Shown here one piece after another: positions 1 through 7,989 of a stretch of 32,520 nucleotides of DNA. Source of the DNA: a bacterium (GTDB taxonomy: Bacteria > Patescibacteriota > Microgenomatia > UBA1400 > UBA12108); assembly GCA_021788365.1 (NCBI GenBank), contig JAJYKS010000002.1, positions 1 to 32,520 of the forward strand, written 5' to 3'. Below the pieces are notes generated by a model. That model was not told the origin of the DNA, did not search any database, and was given only the letters and a program-made list of their open reading frames with translations. Made by a program: the position numbers and the translations under genes. Within the stretch, counting starts at the first letter, position 1; each line of letters starts with the position of its first letter.

Positions 1-329
1 TCAGCCAGCGGGTTACACCCGCCAAGCTTCGCCGGCTATACAACCAGAGCCGCTGCACGCTCGCTGTTGCTGTTCGTGAGCCGTTTGGTCTGTCGGCTGT
101 CGAGTCTATGGCGTGTGGCACACCCGTGGTAGCAGTCGACGAAGGCGGCTATCGTGAGACGGTGGTGCACGGGAAGACAGGCTACCTCGTTCCACGAGAC
201 GCTGGTATGCTCGCCGTCGCAATACAAAAAGTAGACAAGATCAAAGAGTCATCGTGCCTTGCCCACGTCCGCGCCCACTTTACTTGGTCGCGCGTCGCCA
301 AAGATACGCTGCAATTACTGCAAGGATAG
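1..329 (+). CDS. GT4-family glycosyltransferase, C-terminal part (5' truncated by window edge)
   Basis: The open frame runs in from the left edge (first full codon at base 3) to a stop at 327-329. The visible 108 residues are the end of a GT-B fold, GT4-type transferase: EPFGLSAVESMACGTPVVA, then a GGYRETV stretch and GKTGYLVPRD. In this family the E-x7-E motif in that region binds the sugar nucleotide. The role inferred is transfer of a sugar from an activated donor to a surface glycan acceptor on the cytoplasmic side. Donor and acceptor cannot be read from this fragment. Its last 50 bases overlap the 3' end of the opposing gene at 280-3837. Confidence 0.85.
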   Translation, partial: SQRVTPAKLRRLYNQSRCTLAVAVREPFGLSAVESMACGTPVVAVDEGGYRETVVHGKTGYLVPRDAGMLAVAIQKVDKIKESSCLAHVRAHFTWSRVAKDTLQLLQG

Positions 330-3300
330 CGGCAACCCCTCCCCAGAGCCACCAGGTAGTAGCTAAATGATTCATAACATGGGCAGGTTCTTCAGAATTG
401 CTTGGTAGAGGAGTAGGTGTGGCGCTCGGTGTCGCGTCTTCGGGCACAAGTGTCGCCCCAAGAACTTCACCGGTCGCAGGCGGTACAGTACCACGCCCTA
501 CCGGAGAGGTGACGCCGTTTACCTCGGTACTAGCCCCGGCAATCGTGCCCGCAAAGGTCTGAGGACTATCTGCGGCGTTCACGGTGAACGTTTTGGTAAC
601 GCCCGCACTCTCGTTGCCGGCGAGGTCATAGGCATAGACCGTCACGTCGTAGCTGCCCACAATCGGCGAGGGGAAGAAATAGTTCCATGCCGCTGTCCCG
701 CTTGCCCGCACGATAGTTTCCGCACCACCGTCCTTCGTATAGTGCACGTCTACATAAGCTATTCCGCTCAGGGTGTCGCCGGCGCTTCCCGCGATCTCGC
801 TGCCCCACAAACCGATCTCTACGATAGGTGCAGTCACGTCGATGTTTGCAGGGTTGCTCGTGACTGCATCGGTTACACAGTTTCCTGCCAAGTCACAAAC
901 AGATGGCGATACGGTACAGGTGCTACCAACCCCCTCGGCCGTGATATCGCAGGTTGGCGAGGCGTAGGTCGCGGGGAGATTGGTATCGGTGTAGCTGAAG
1001 ACGCTCGTCTGCGGCGTGTTGTGCCATCCGGCAAAAGTACTTTTATCCGCCAAAGTGGGAGCGATAGAGTCATATGTGATGTCGCAGGGAGCGCTCCATG
1101 GGGAATAGTTGCCAGCATTGTCTTTTGCCCGCACAGAGATGGTATGCAGTCCTTCATTCAAAGAGCCGCGATACTGCGACGCGGTGAAAAATGTCTGCCA
1201 GTGTCCGCGACCCGTGCCGATTGGGAAGGGGTAGTCTATCGCGTAATCGTAGCCAGCGATACCACTCCCGCCGTCCGTGGCATCGCTCCAGTCCACCGTC
1301 TCCAGTTTGCTGTTTGTATAGCCGCCACAGGTGACAGTGGGAGAGAGGAATCCGAGCATTGTAGGGGTCGTTGGCGGGATGGTGTCTACGGTTAGAGCAG
1401 AAGAGGTCGTCACCCCGCCGGTATTGCCGGCTCTATCTTCGGCGTAAACCTCCATCTTCCATTGCCCGTCGGTGAGAGTAGTCGAGACACCGAGCACATT
1501 GCCGATCCACGCGTAGCTGCCGACAGGCGCAGAAAGCGCGTCGTACATGCGCTGCCAGTAGCCCTTTATTCCGCTGCCCGTGTCGCTACTTCCCGTCCAA
1601 TTCCAAGTTTGGGAAAGCAGGTTCGTGGGGTTTGGCGCTGTCACCGGACTCCCCGGAGCAGTCGGACTGGTCATTGGTGTCGAGTATTCCGCGTACGGGT
1701 TCGTCGCGAGTGCATTCCCGGCCAGGTCGTGTACTCCCTGTACACCCCACATTTGTTCCGGCGAGATATACCAGCCTGGCGTGATAAAGGTGATGGTTGC
1801 CGTGTAGCTCTCCCGGTCATAGGCTACGGTTGCGTGGCCCGTAAGTGGCCCGCTGCCGCCCTCCCCAGGCCAGTTTTGCAGAAAATAATTGGCCGGATCC
1901 GTTGCCTCTCCCTCCACGACCGGCTCGCTATATATCGCGGTAAACGCGGTGGTCGAGGGTCCTGGTGGCCCAAACGATAGGTCGACCTTGGGCGGTGTGC
2001 TATCCACAACTAGCGACCACGGCTCACTCCAGGCACTACAGTTATCGGCGCTATCGCATGCCTGTACCGACCACATATAGGTGTGGTCCGCGCTCCCGCC
2101 GGCGGGAATATACGAATTGGTGCCAGTCGCGACTGGGCCATAGCTTCCGCTCTCCCAGGTACTTCTGTATTGGTAGGTCACGGGACCGCTCGGGTCGGTT
2201 TCGTCGCTCCAATCGAGTACCAGTCCCGCCGTCGGGATATGCGTCCCATTGGCCGGGGAGAGTAAGGTGGGTACGGGGGGTGGTGTCACATCTAGCTCCG
2301 ATATTGTACTAAGACCGACGGTGTCGTGGTTATAAGTCAGGGAAAACGTGTGCCCGCCGGAGGGGAGGGGGAGGGTCTCCCGCTGTACGCCGCCGCCCGC
2401 GTCATAGAAATACACGTCCAGTGAGCCGTCACCTCCCGTAGTTGTCAGGCGATAGTTTCCACTTGCTGGTTTTGGTACATAGGCGAGGCGTGCAGAAATA
2501 GTCGCCGAGCCATCCACGTCATCGCTCAAACTTTCGTCGAAAATATGTGACGGAACGGCGCTGCCACCCTCATCGTACAAAGTCGTAGTTGTCCCCGCAT
2601 TGGTGACGAAGAGCATATATGACAGGTCCGTGTGGGACGGTGTATATACGCCGACAGTTTGCACGCCAGAAGTTGTGGCGGTAAGCGACGTGTGTGTCTC
2701 GTCATTTGGATCCAGGATATCGATGGTATCCGCCGTTGATCCCGTCCCCACTACAAAGTGCCCGGGGAGGCCGAGGATGCTGGGAGTGGTAAGTGCAGTC
2801 GGATCATACGGCGTGCGGCTATACTCCAGGGATACAGCCGAATGACTGGCTTCCTCCGACTGCTTCGACAGGCGCGAGATTGCGAGCCAGTTTAGGAGAC
2901 CACCGCCCACATATCCGTCCGGCTGCGCCTTCAGCCAATCATTAAGTGTGTCAGGATTTGCCACGCCACCATCCGGCATCTCTACGCTGTTATGCTGTAA
3001 TATCATCGCCGCAGAGGTTAGCGCGCATCCCCACCGGTCTATCCCCATCTTCCCCGGCGCCCACGTCCCCGCCGAATCATATTCCTTGCTCCCCCACGCT
3101 GCATCCTTCTGTGAAAGGTAGGGGAAAACCGAACTTAAAAGCGTAGATTTTACATAATCAAGTTCAATGCGTGCATATCCAGACTGAGAAGAATCAGCAA
3201 TTTCTGGATTACCGATCCAGATATACTTAGGTCTTCTGGTGGTGGACTGAGTTGTGTATGGAGACGAATTATCCAATGTAAAAGTGTATTTATCCTCTTT

Positions 3301-3837
3301 GTATTCAACATGTAGCGTATGCCAGCCGGATTGTGAAGCGTTTTCTACTAGAAAGGAAGATAAATTTGAGTTAGTGCAAACATCATTTGGACAAAATGCT
3401 ACGGGGAATCCCCAAGTTCCGGAAGAATTATACGGCCACAGCACAAACACATACGAAGTCGAATCAACAGGTATATTCCTCAATGCGAGATAACTATCAG
3501 TTACACCTATCCCGGCACCCTGAACAAACGCGTCGCCCAACACTCGAAAACGAATATCTATACCAACATCCATGCTTGGCAACGGATTACGCAATATTAA
3601 ATATGATGTCTGAACCGAGTTAACATTATAAGTGGTTAAATAACCTAAATTTAGATCACTTACAAGTTGCGAAGAATCCCCTGACAACACATTCCAATTT
3701 GCAAGAGTGGAAGTATTAAAGTTTTCATCTAAAATAAGCGTAGAAGCACTAGCCTTGCGCGGAGTAACAAAAAGTAAGGAAAATAGCGTAACAAATAAAA
3801 ACGATATTAAAAATAATCTATTTTTAATTAGATACAT
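280..3837 (-). CDS. Giant secreted protein: LamG-like domain, C39-like peptidase domain, Ig-like repeats, C-terminal membrane anchor
   Basis: The protein is 1185 residues from the ATG at 3837; a second in-frame ATG at 3858 would add 7 residues and overlap the divergent gene. I prefer 3837 because it begins a typical signal peptide (basic start, hydrophobic core, TPRKASA cleavage region). Order (numbering from 3837): signal 1-32; concanavalin/LamG-like region about 34-228; C39-like papain-fold domain about 237-410 with a plausible Cys (WGCALTSAAM, C271), His (LPGHFVV) and Asp (ILDPND); then Ig/fibronectin-like modules (repeated DWSD, DLAGN and AxDNAGN motifs); then a Pro/Thr-rich stalk and one membrane helix (WWLWGGVAAILAVIAAYLW) with basic tail. 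Likely a wall-anchored surface enzyme or adhesin; the substrate is unknown. The N-terminal quarter (bases above about 3130) is far more AT-rich than the rest, suggesting a chimeric gene. Confidence 0.8.
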   Translation of the reverse strand: MYLIKNRLFLISFLFVTLFSLLFVTPRKASASTLILDENFNTSTLANWNVLSGDSSQLVSDLNLGYLTTYNVNSVQTSYLILRNPLPSMDVGIDIRFRVLGDAFVQGAGIGVTDSYLALRNIPVDSTSYVFVLWPYNSSGTWGFPVAFCPNDVCTNSNLSSFLVENASQSGWHTLHVEYKEDKYTFTLDNSSPYTTQSTTRRPKYIWIGNPEIADSSQSGYARIELDYVKSTLLSSVFPYLSQKDAAWGSKEYDSAGTWAPGKMGIDRWGCALTSAAMILQHNSVEMPDGGVANPDTLNDWLKAQPDGYVGGGLLNWLAISRLSKQSEEASHSAVSLEYSRTPYDPTALTTPSILGLPGHFVVGTGSTADTIDILDPNDETHTSLTATTSGVQTVGVYTPSHTDLSYMLFVTNAGTTTTLYDEGGSAVPSHIFDESLSDDVDGSATISARLAYVPKPASGNYRLTTTGGDGSLDVYFYDAGGGVQRETLPLPSGGHTFSLTYNHDTVGLSTISELDVTPPPVPTLLSPANGTHIPTAGLVLDWSDETDPSGPVTYQYRSTWESGSYGPVATGTNSYIPAGGSADHTYMWSVQACDSADNCSAWSEPWSLVVDSTPPKVDLSFGPPGPSTTAFTAIYSEPVVEGEATDPANYFLQNWPGEGGSGPLTGHATVAYDRESYTATITFITPGWYISPEQMWGVQGVHDLAGNALATNPYAEYSTPMTSPTAPGSPVTAPNPTNLLSQTWNWTGSSDTGSGIKGYWQRMYDALSAPVGSYAWIGNVLGVSTTLTDGQWKMEVYAEDRAGNTGGVTTSSALTVDTIPPTTPTMLGFLSPTVTCGGYTNSKLETVDWSDATDGGSGIAGYDYAIDYPFPIGTGRGHWQTFFTASQYRGSLNEGLHTISVRAKDNAGNYSPWSAPCDITYDSIAPTLADKSTFAGWHNTPQTSVFSYTDTNLPATYASPTCDITAEGVGSTCTVSPSVCDLAGNCVTDAVTSNPANIDVTAPIVEIGLWGSEIAGSAGDTLSGIAYVDVHYTKDGGAETIVRASGTAAWNYFFPSPIVGSYDVTVYAYDLAGNESAGVTKTFTVNAADSPQTFAGTIAGASTEVNGVTSPVGRGTVPPATGEVLGATLVPEDATPSATPTPLPSNSEEPAHVMNHLATTWWLWGGVAAILAVIAAYLWRRATK

Positions 3838-3843
3838 ATTAAT

Positions 3844-4731
3844 ATGATTACAAAACATAGCGAAAAGTCAAGCATATCTATTGTCACGGTCACGTACAAC
3901 TCATCAACGGTTATTGAAAAATACCTGCAATCACTGGCCAAAGATAAGGAAATAATTCGTGAATTAATCTTGGTAGAAAACAACTCTCCAGATAAGGAAA
4001 TAACAAAGCAAAAAATCGAAAAATATCAGAAAAAAGGTCAACTAAATATCAAATATATTAGCATGAAGGAAAATCTGGGATTTGCAAAAAGTTGTAATTA
4101 TGGAAGTAAAAGTGCGACCGCAGATTTTATCTTATTCCTCAATCCTGATACGGAAATCAAGAATAATTCTCTAAAGACATTATATTCGGATGCGATTAAA
4201 CTAAATGCCGATCTTATTGGTGGAAAATGTGTTAAAAAAAATGGCGAACGCCATAACACTATAGTACACAAACCTACATTAAATATAGGACTTTTTGAAT
4301 TTTCTAATCTAGGAAAACTATTCAATTATAGTGGTGGCCATAGATGCTTTTACTACCTCGACAATAACAAAATTTACAACGCAAAAAAAGACGTAAGGGT
4401 AGATGCGTTAGGTGGCGCATTTCTAATGGCTAATAAAATAGCTTTCAAAAAATTGCATGGCTTTGATGAACGATTTTTTATGTACCTGGAGGATGTCGAC
4501 TTAGGGGTTAGGGCGAATGAAAACAATATGAACGTTATATATTGTCCACACTCCGTGATATTTCATGTGGGAGGGGCTAGCAGCAAGAACAAATACAAAA
4601 TTATGCACCAGGCGTGGTATGACTCACGAAAGGTATATTACAAAAAACATTTCGGCACTATTGTAAATCTGATAATTCAACCAATTTTCATCCTAGATGA
4701 ATATTTATTGAAAATGCTCAGGCCACAATGA
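3844..4731 (+). CDS. GT2-family glycosyltransferase (rhamnosyltransferase/WbbL-like)
   Basis: The protein is 295 residues and soluble, with a GT-A fold. It opens with SISIVTVTYNSSTVIEKYL, the usual GT2 first strand and nucleotide pocket. NPDTE is the DXD-equivalent, and GFDERFFMYLEDVDLGVRA is the acceptor-side ED motif typical of WbbL-type rhamnosyl/galactofuranosyl transferases. It probably adds one sugar to a lipid-linked glycan at the inner membrane face. The last four bases overlap the next glycosyltransferase as ATGA, so the two are likely translationally coupled. The gene is AT-rich (two 60-base lines counted at 37-38% G+C, against 58% in the next gene), which suggests recent transfer. 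The sugar specificity is not readable. Confidence 0.88.
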   Translation: MITKHSEKSSISIVTVTYNSSTVIEKYLQSLAKDKEIIRELILVENNSPDKEITKQKIEKYQKKGQLNIKYISMKENLGFAKSCNYGSKSATADFILFLNPDTEIKNNSLKTLYSDAIKLNADLIGGKCVKKNGERHNTIVHKPTLNIGLFEFSNLGKLFNYSGGHRCFYYLDNNKIYNAKKDVRVDALGGAFLMANKIAFKKLHGFDERFFMYLEDVDLGVRANENNMNVIYCPHSVIFHVGGASSKNKYKIMHQAWYDSRKVYYKKHFGTIVNLIIQPIFILDEYLLKMLRPQ

Positions 4732-5765
4732 CCGTTCTCATTCTTCGTGCCAGCAACGCCAACGAATTCGAGTTGCAAAACTACGCCCCTCTCGCAAAAA
4801 AGTTCGACATTTCGGTTATCACTAGCCACCATCCACTCACACCGGTCAGTACTCCCTCTATCTCCCTATGGTCGCCAACCGACCTTCCCGCTTTCCCGTA
4901 CCGTCGTCAAATACTTAACCGCTTAATCGGCGGCGAACAATGGCTCCTCGGTCTAGAAGCCTTAGTCAATCACTACCATGATTCGAATCATGGTAGTGTC
5001 ATGCTTCACACCGCCGAGACCTATACACCCTATACCCACCAGGCTGTGCAGCTCCGCCGGCAAGGTAGAGTGAGCAAACTCATTTGCACCTGTTGGGAAA
5101 CCATCCCGCACGCAAACGAAAAATTTGCACGACTGCGGCAGTGGAAGCGCGATGCCTACCGCTACGTAGACGTCTTCCACACGCCGACAAAGCGAGCAAA
5201 AGATGCGCTCGTTGCCGAGGGTGTCGATCCGAAGAAGGTCGTCGTCATCCCGTACGGTGTCGATCTCACCCACTTTTGTCCCATCTCCAACCGAAAGCAG
5301 CGCGCCATACGCCGTAAGCCAGTAGTCCTCACCGTTGCGCGCCCGGTACCGGAAAAGGGGATAGATATCGTAAACGCGCTAAAAAAACAAATGGCATCTG
5401 TCGCAGACTTTTGCCTCGTCTCCGGCGTACCGTACCGAGATATGCCCGCCGTCTACCAATCTGCAGACGTATTCCTTCTTCCCAGCCGCACCACACCTAC
5501 TTGGGAGGAGCAATACGGCATGGCTATAGTAGAGGCTATGGCTTGTGGTCTACCAATCGTAGCGACAAACACCGGCGCCATTTCCGAGGTTGTTGGCAAT
5601 GCAGGTATCCTCGTTTCACCAGATCACATACCTGGTATGCAATCTGCCATCCGTGCCGCACTAGAGCATCGTGTTTCGTTTTCTCGCCGCGCGCTCGCTC
5701 GTGCACGGGTCCTCCATGACGCGTCAAAAGTTGCCAAAAAATTGGCCACCCTCTACACAACTTGA
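4728..5765 (+). CDS. GT4-family glycosyltransferase
   Basis: The protein is 345 residues, near the usual GT4 length. The C-terminal half carries the donor-binding Rossmann domain: ARPVPEKGIDIVNAL and EEQYGMAIVEAMACGLPIVA, followed by GAISEVVGNAGILV. The E-x7-E pair lies in the EQYGMAIVEAM segment. It probably works with the preceding GT2 enzyme in glycan assembly, since the start codon overlaps that gene's stop (ATGA). Base composition returns to the host-like GC-rich level exactly at this gene. A perfect 28-base palindrome lies within codons 82-90. The substrate is unknown. Confidence 0.9.
   Translation: MTVLILRASNANEFELQNYAPLAKKFDISVITSHHPLTPVSTPSISLWSPTDLPAFPYRRQILNRLIGGEQWLLGLEALVNHYHDSNHGSVMLHTAETYTPYTHQAVQLRRQGRVSKLICTCWETIPHANEKFARLRQWKRDAYRYVDVFHTPTKRAKDALVAEGVDPKKVVVIPYGVDLTHFCPISNRKQRAIRRKPVVLTVARPVPEKGIDIVNALKKQMASVADFCLVSGVPYRDMPAVYQSADVFLLPSRTTPTWEEQYGMAIVEAMACGLPIVATNTGAISEVVGNAGILVSPDHIPGMQSAIRAALEHRVSFSRRALARARVLHDASKVAKKLATLYTT
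4971..4998. repeat. Perfect 28-bp palindrome inside a glycosyltransferase gene
   Basis: The half site CACTACCATGATTC is followed immediately, without a loop, by its exact reverse complement. The symmetry stops at the next base on each side (T and T). It is translated in frame as HYHDSNHGS. Confidence 0.9.
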
Positions 5766-5774
5766 CTATGAAAC

Positions 5775-5780
5775 TATACT
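5775..5780 (+). promoter_or_regulatory. -10 hexamer TATACT, six bases before a GTG start
   Basis: TATACT ends 6 nt before the GTG at 5787, so initiation about 7 nt after the hexamer would place the first base of the mRNA on the start codon. A TTGACT at 5762-5767 is only 7 nt upstream of it and is too close to be its -35. Confidence 0.5.
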
Positions 5781-5786
5781 TAATAG

Positions 5787-6011
5787 GTGGGAGAAGAAGT
5801 ATTTGAGCCCGGAAAAAACTGCGTACACCCAGAAGAGTGCAGGCAACTTGGCTGCTGCTTTGAGGCAATGGTCCTAAATGGCGAAGTACACTACGCCTCG
5901 CTTGGGAAAAAGGCTGCTGTCGAATATCAAATGCGCACCGTCACCTGTGAACACCAAGAGCTGCACAGTGCACTCGTTTGGGCGATGACCTTTCTCATTC
6001 ACTCTCGGTAA
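5787..6011 (+). CDS. Small cysteine-rich hypothetical protein
   Basis: A 74-residue protein with a GTG start directly preceded by an in-frame TAG at 5784, so no longer form exists. Five cysteines (C12, C18, C23, C24, C54) and several histidines suggest a metal or disulfide site: NCVHPEECRQLGCC. There is no signal peptide or membrane helix. A TATACT hexamer six bases upstream of the GTG supports this start and a leaderless transcript. It follows the GT4 gene by 21 bases and is followed by the DUF2164 gene. I do not recognise the family, and the reading-frame call rests on the promoter spacing and plausible codon use. Confidence 0.5.
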   Translation: MGEEVFEPGKNCVHPEECRQLGCCFEAMVLNGEVHYASLGKKAAVEYQMRTVTCEHQELHSALVWAMTFLIHSR

Positions 6012-6056
6012 ACAGGCGAGAAGTATTCCATCACCATTGTGCTACCATTAACTCAG

Positions 6057-6305
6057 ATGAAATCACAAAAGATAGGCCTGCTATCTGCGGAAGAAAAACG
6101 CCATGCAATCGACGCAATCATAGGCTATTTCTCAAGCGAGCGCGGCGAAGAAATAGGGATGATTGCCGCCGAGGACATTATGGATCAGGTTCTCGAACAA
6201 GTGGGTACGAAAATATATAACAAAGGGGTGGACGCCGTGGTCAAGTCTCTCCGTATGCGCCTCGGCGATCTCATAAGTGAGATCGAAATCGTAGAGAAAA
6301 AGTAG
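6057..6305 (+). CDS. DUF2164 family protein
   Basis: The 82-residue protein matches DUF2164 over its whole length: an N-terminal LSAEEKRHAIDAI, then YFSSERGEEIG, then a helix ending in KIYNKGVDAV. The family is small, cytoplasmic, helical and of unknown function. The ATG at 6057 is preferred over an alternative start at 6039, because family members begin with this MK-x-LS-EE type segment and because TACCAT at 6043-6048 lies 8 nt upstream as a weak -10. A 6-base gap separates its stop from the DUF167 gene, so the two are probably co-transcribed. Confidence 0.8.
   Translation: MKSQKIGLLSAEEKRHAIDAIIGYFSSERGEEIGMIAAEDIMDQVLEQVGTKIYNKGVDAVVKSLRMRLGDLISEIEIVEKK
6266..6285. repeat. Short perfect inverted repeat in the DUF2164 gene
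   Basis: Arms CGATCTCA and TGAGATCG (8 bp) are separated by TAAG. They lie near the end of the coding sequence and are read as part of GDLISEIE. This could be chance at this length, but it resembles the longer intragenic hairpins in this window. Confidence 0.45.
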
Positions 6306-6312
6306 GCTGTTC

Positions 6313-6534
6313 ATGGAGCTAGACATAATCGCGAAAACGAAAAGCAAGCGTCCTGGAGTAACGCAGCTCACCGAAAATGTCTATGAAGTTCGTGTTGCCG
6401 CAGCACCAGTCGGCGGCAAAGCCAACGAGGCGATTATCGAAGCACTCGCAAACTACTTTCACGTCCACAAAAATCAGGTGGAAATAGTTTCAGGCTTCAC
6501 TGCAGCAAACAAGACCATAAACGTGCTAGTATAA
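6313..6534 (+). CDS. DUF167 (YggU-like) family protein
   Basis: A complete 73-residue DUF167 protein. It shows the family core: YEVRVAAAPVGGKANEAIIE, then a short helix and VEIVSGFTAANKTINV. DUF167 proteins are small cytosolic alpha/beta folds of unknown function, widespread in bacteria, archaea and eukaryotes. The ATG follows the DUF2164 stop by 7 bases and the next gene starts 4 bases after its stop, so the three sit in one likely operon. Confidence 0.88.
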   Translation: MELDIIAKTKSKRPGVTQLTENVYEVRVAAAPVGGKANEAIIEALANYFHVHKNQVEIVSGFTAANKTINVLV

Positions 6535-6538
6535 AAAC

Positions 6539-6883
6539 ATGGTAAAGAAAACGATTCTGTGGGGATTCCTTCTCTGGTTCTTCGGCTACATGCTCGGTTT
6601 CTTGTTTTTTGCTTTTGTCCCACCCGCGCTACTTGGCTGGGTTATTATGCCCTTTGGACTAGCCGCGACTGTATGGGTGCTATATAAAAAATTCCCTGTG
6701 CTAGCAATAAAAGATGCGCTTATAACAGGCGTAGTCTGGGCGATGATCGCTATAGTCGGTGACTATCTGCTCCTCGTACAAGTGCTCCATCCGGCAGATG
6801 GCTATTACAAATTGGATGTGTACCTTTACTACGCGAGCACTCTTGTACTGCCACTCATAATCTCCCGGCTTCGCACCCGCTGA
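6539..6883 (+). CDS. Hypothetical integral membrane protein, four predicted helices
   Basis: A 114-residue protein with about four hydrophobic segments (residues about 5-28, 33-48, 60-83 and 95-110), separated by short loops (YKKFPVLAIK; HPADGYYKLD) and ending in RLRTR. No catalytic motif is visible and I do not assign a family. It begins 4 bases after the DUF167 stop with no clear ribosome-binding site, so translation probably depends on coupling. Confidence 0.7.
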   Translation: MVKKTILWGFLLWFFGYMLGFLFFAFVPPALLGWVIMPFGLAATVWVLYKKFPVLAIKDALITGVVWAMIAIVGDYLLLVQVLHPADGYYKLDVYLYYASTLVLPLIISRLRTR

Positions 6884-6888
6884 TAGGT

Positions 6889-6894
6889 TACAAT
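6889..6894 (+). promoter_or_regulatory. -10 hexamer TACAAT, six bases before ATG
   Basis: TACAAT ends exactly 6 nt upstream of the DUF2130 gene's ATG at 6901, with no Shine-Dalgarno sequence between them. No good -35 is present at 16-18 nt. Predicted leaderless start. Confidence 0.5.
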
Positions 6895-6900
6895 AGTTCC

Positions 6901-7989
6901 ATGACCAATCTCGTTACATGTCCCCACTGTGGGCACCAGTTTTCGCCCGACGAAGCGCTGACACACCAGTTAGAGGACGAGCTACGCACGCGTCTCGAAA
7001 AAGAGTTCGCCGAAAAGGCTAAAGAAGCAACACAAAAGGAGCTCGCCGACCGTGACGCGCAGATCTCCGAACTCAAAGATAAAGCCAAAGCAGCAGAAGA
7101 TGCAGAGCTAAAATTGAGAAAAGAAAAGCGTGAAGTAGAGGAGGCCAAGGAGAAATTTGAGCTAGAGAAAACGCGGCAACTAGACGAAGAACGAGCAAAA
7201 ATAAAAGCGGACGCCGAGCGGGCTGTACTTGAAAAAGAAAAATACAAAATCGAAGATTACGAAAAGAGGTTGCGTGACATGCAAAAGGCAGTCGATGAGG
7301 CGCAGCGCAAAGGCGCACAGGGCAGTCAACAGCTCCAAGGCGAAGTACAGGAGCTCGACCTAGAGGCAACGCTACGTGCCATGTACCCGTATGACGAGAT
7401 CGCAGAGGTAAAAAAGGGTGAGAACGGCGCCGATATTAGAGAGACCGTCCGCACCGAAAAGGGGACCATCTGCGGGAAAATCTTGTGGGAATCAAAGCGC
7501 ACCAAGGCCTGGTCCGAAGGATGGGTGGGAAAACTAAAAGAGGATTTGCGCAGGGACGGCGCCCAGTTGGCAGCGATTGTCACCCAGGCCATGCCCCCTG
7601 ACGTCTCCGACGCCATCGCATCCCGCCAGGGGATATGGGTAGTGCGCCCCGAGGCCATAGCTCCCCTCTCCGCGCTCCTCAGGAAAAACTTGATCGACGT
7701 TGCATACCAAAAAGTCGTAGCAACACACAAGCAGACCAAAGCCGAGAATCTCTACGACTACGTCACCTCGAACGCGTTTGCCCAAAACGTCGAGCGCATC
7801 GTACGGGTATATCTAGAGATGAAAACACAAATCGCCAAGGAGGCGACAAATGCCGAACGCAGCTTCAAGCAGCGCAACATGCAGGTAGACATGCTCCTCT
7901 CTGGTATGGGTGGCCTCTATGGCGACATGCAAGCAATAGCTGGCTCCTCCCTACCCACACTTCCCATACTCGAGGGAGGTGTGACATGA
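6901..7989 (+). CDS. DUF2130 protein with N-terminal zinc ribbon and coiled coil
   Basis: A 362-residue protein. The N-terminus has a half zinc-ribbon (TCPHCGHQF), then a long charged coiled coil from about residue 20 to 145 (runs of Lys/Glu/Arg/Ala). The C-terminal DUF2130 domain follows, with the typical GAQLAAIVTQAMPP and RQGIWVVRPEAIAPLSALLR stretches. Function is unknown; the mix of zinc ribbon, coiled coil and a fold suspected of nuclease relationship suggests nucleic-acid binding, but this is inference. It is preceded by a -10 hexamer 6 nt upstream, and its stop overlaps the next start (ATGA). Confidence 0.85.
   Translation: MTNLVTCPHCGHQFSPDEALTHQLEDELRTRLEKEFAEKAKEATQKELADRDAQISELKDKAKAAEDAELKLRKEKREVEEAKEKFELEKTRQLDEERAKIKADAERAVLEKEKYKIEDYEKRLRDMQKAVDEAQRKGAQGSQQLQGEVQELDLEATLRAMYPYDEIAEVKKGENGADIRETVRTEKGTICGKILWESKRTKAWSEGWVGKLKEDLRRDGAQLAAIVTQAMPPDVSDAIASRQGIWVVRPEAIAPLSALLRKNLIDVAYQKVVATHKQTKAENLYDYVTSNAFAQNVERIVRVYLEMKTQIAKEATNAERSFKQRNMQVDMLLSGMGGLYGDMQAIAGSSLPTLPILEGGVT

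Noticed and set aside
742-1395. 217-aa open frame on plus, and similar ones at 1462-1980 and 1965-2312
   Set aside because: They lie antisense to the giant secreted protein, whose domains and signal peptide are clear; their Arg/Cys-rich composition is typical of shadow frames in GC-rich DNA.
5762-5780. TTGACT and TATACT as a paired -35/-10 promoter
   Set aside because: Only 7 nt separate them, far from the 16-18 needed.
5671-5877. 68-aa open frame on plus crossing the end of the GT4 gene
   Set aside because: It overlaps the conserved GT4 C-terminus and the small Cys-rich gene, which has a better start signal.
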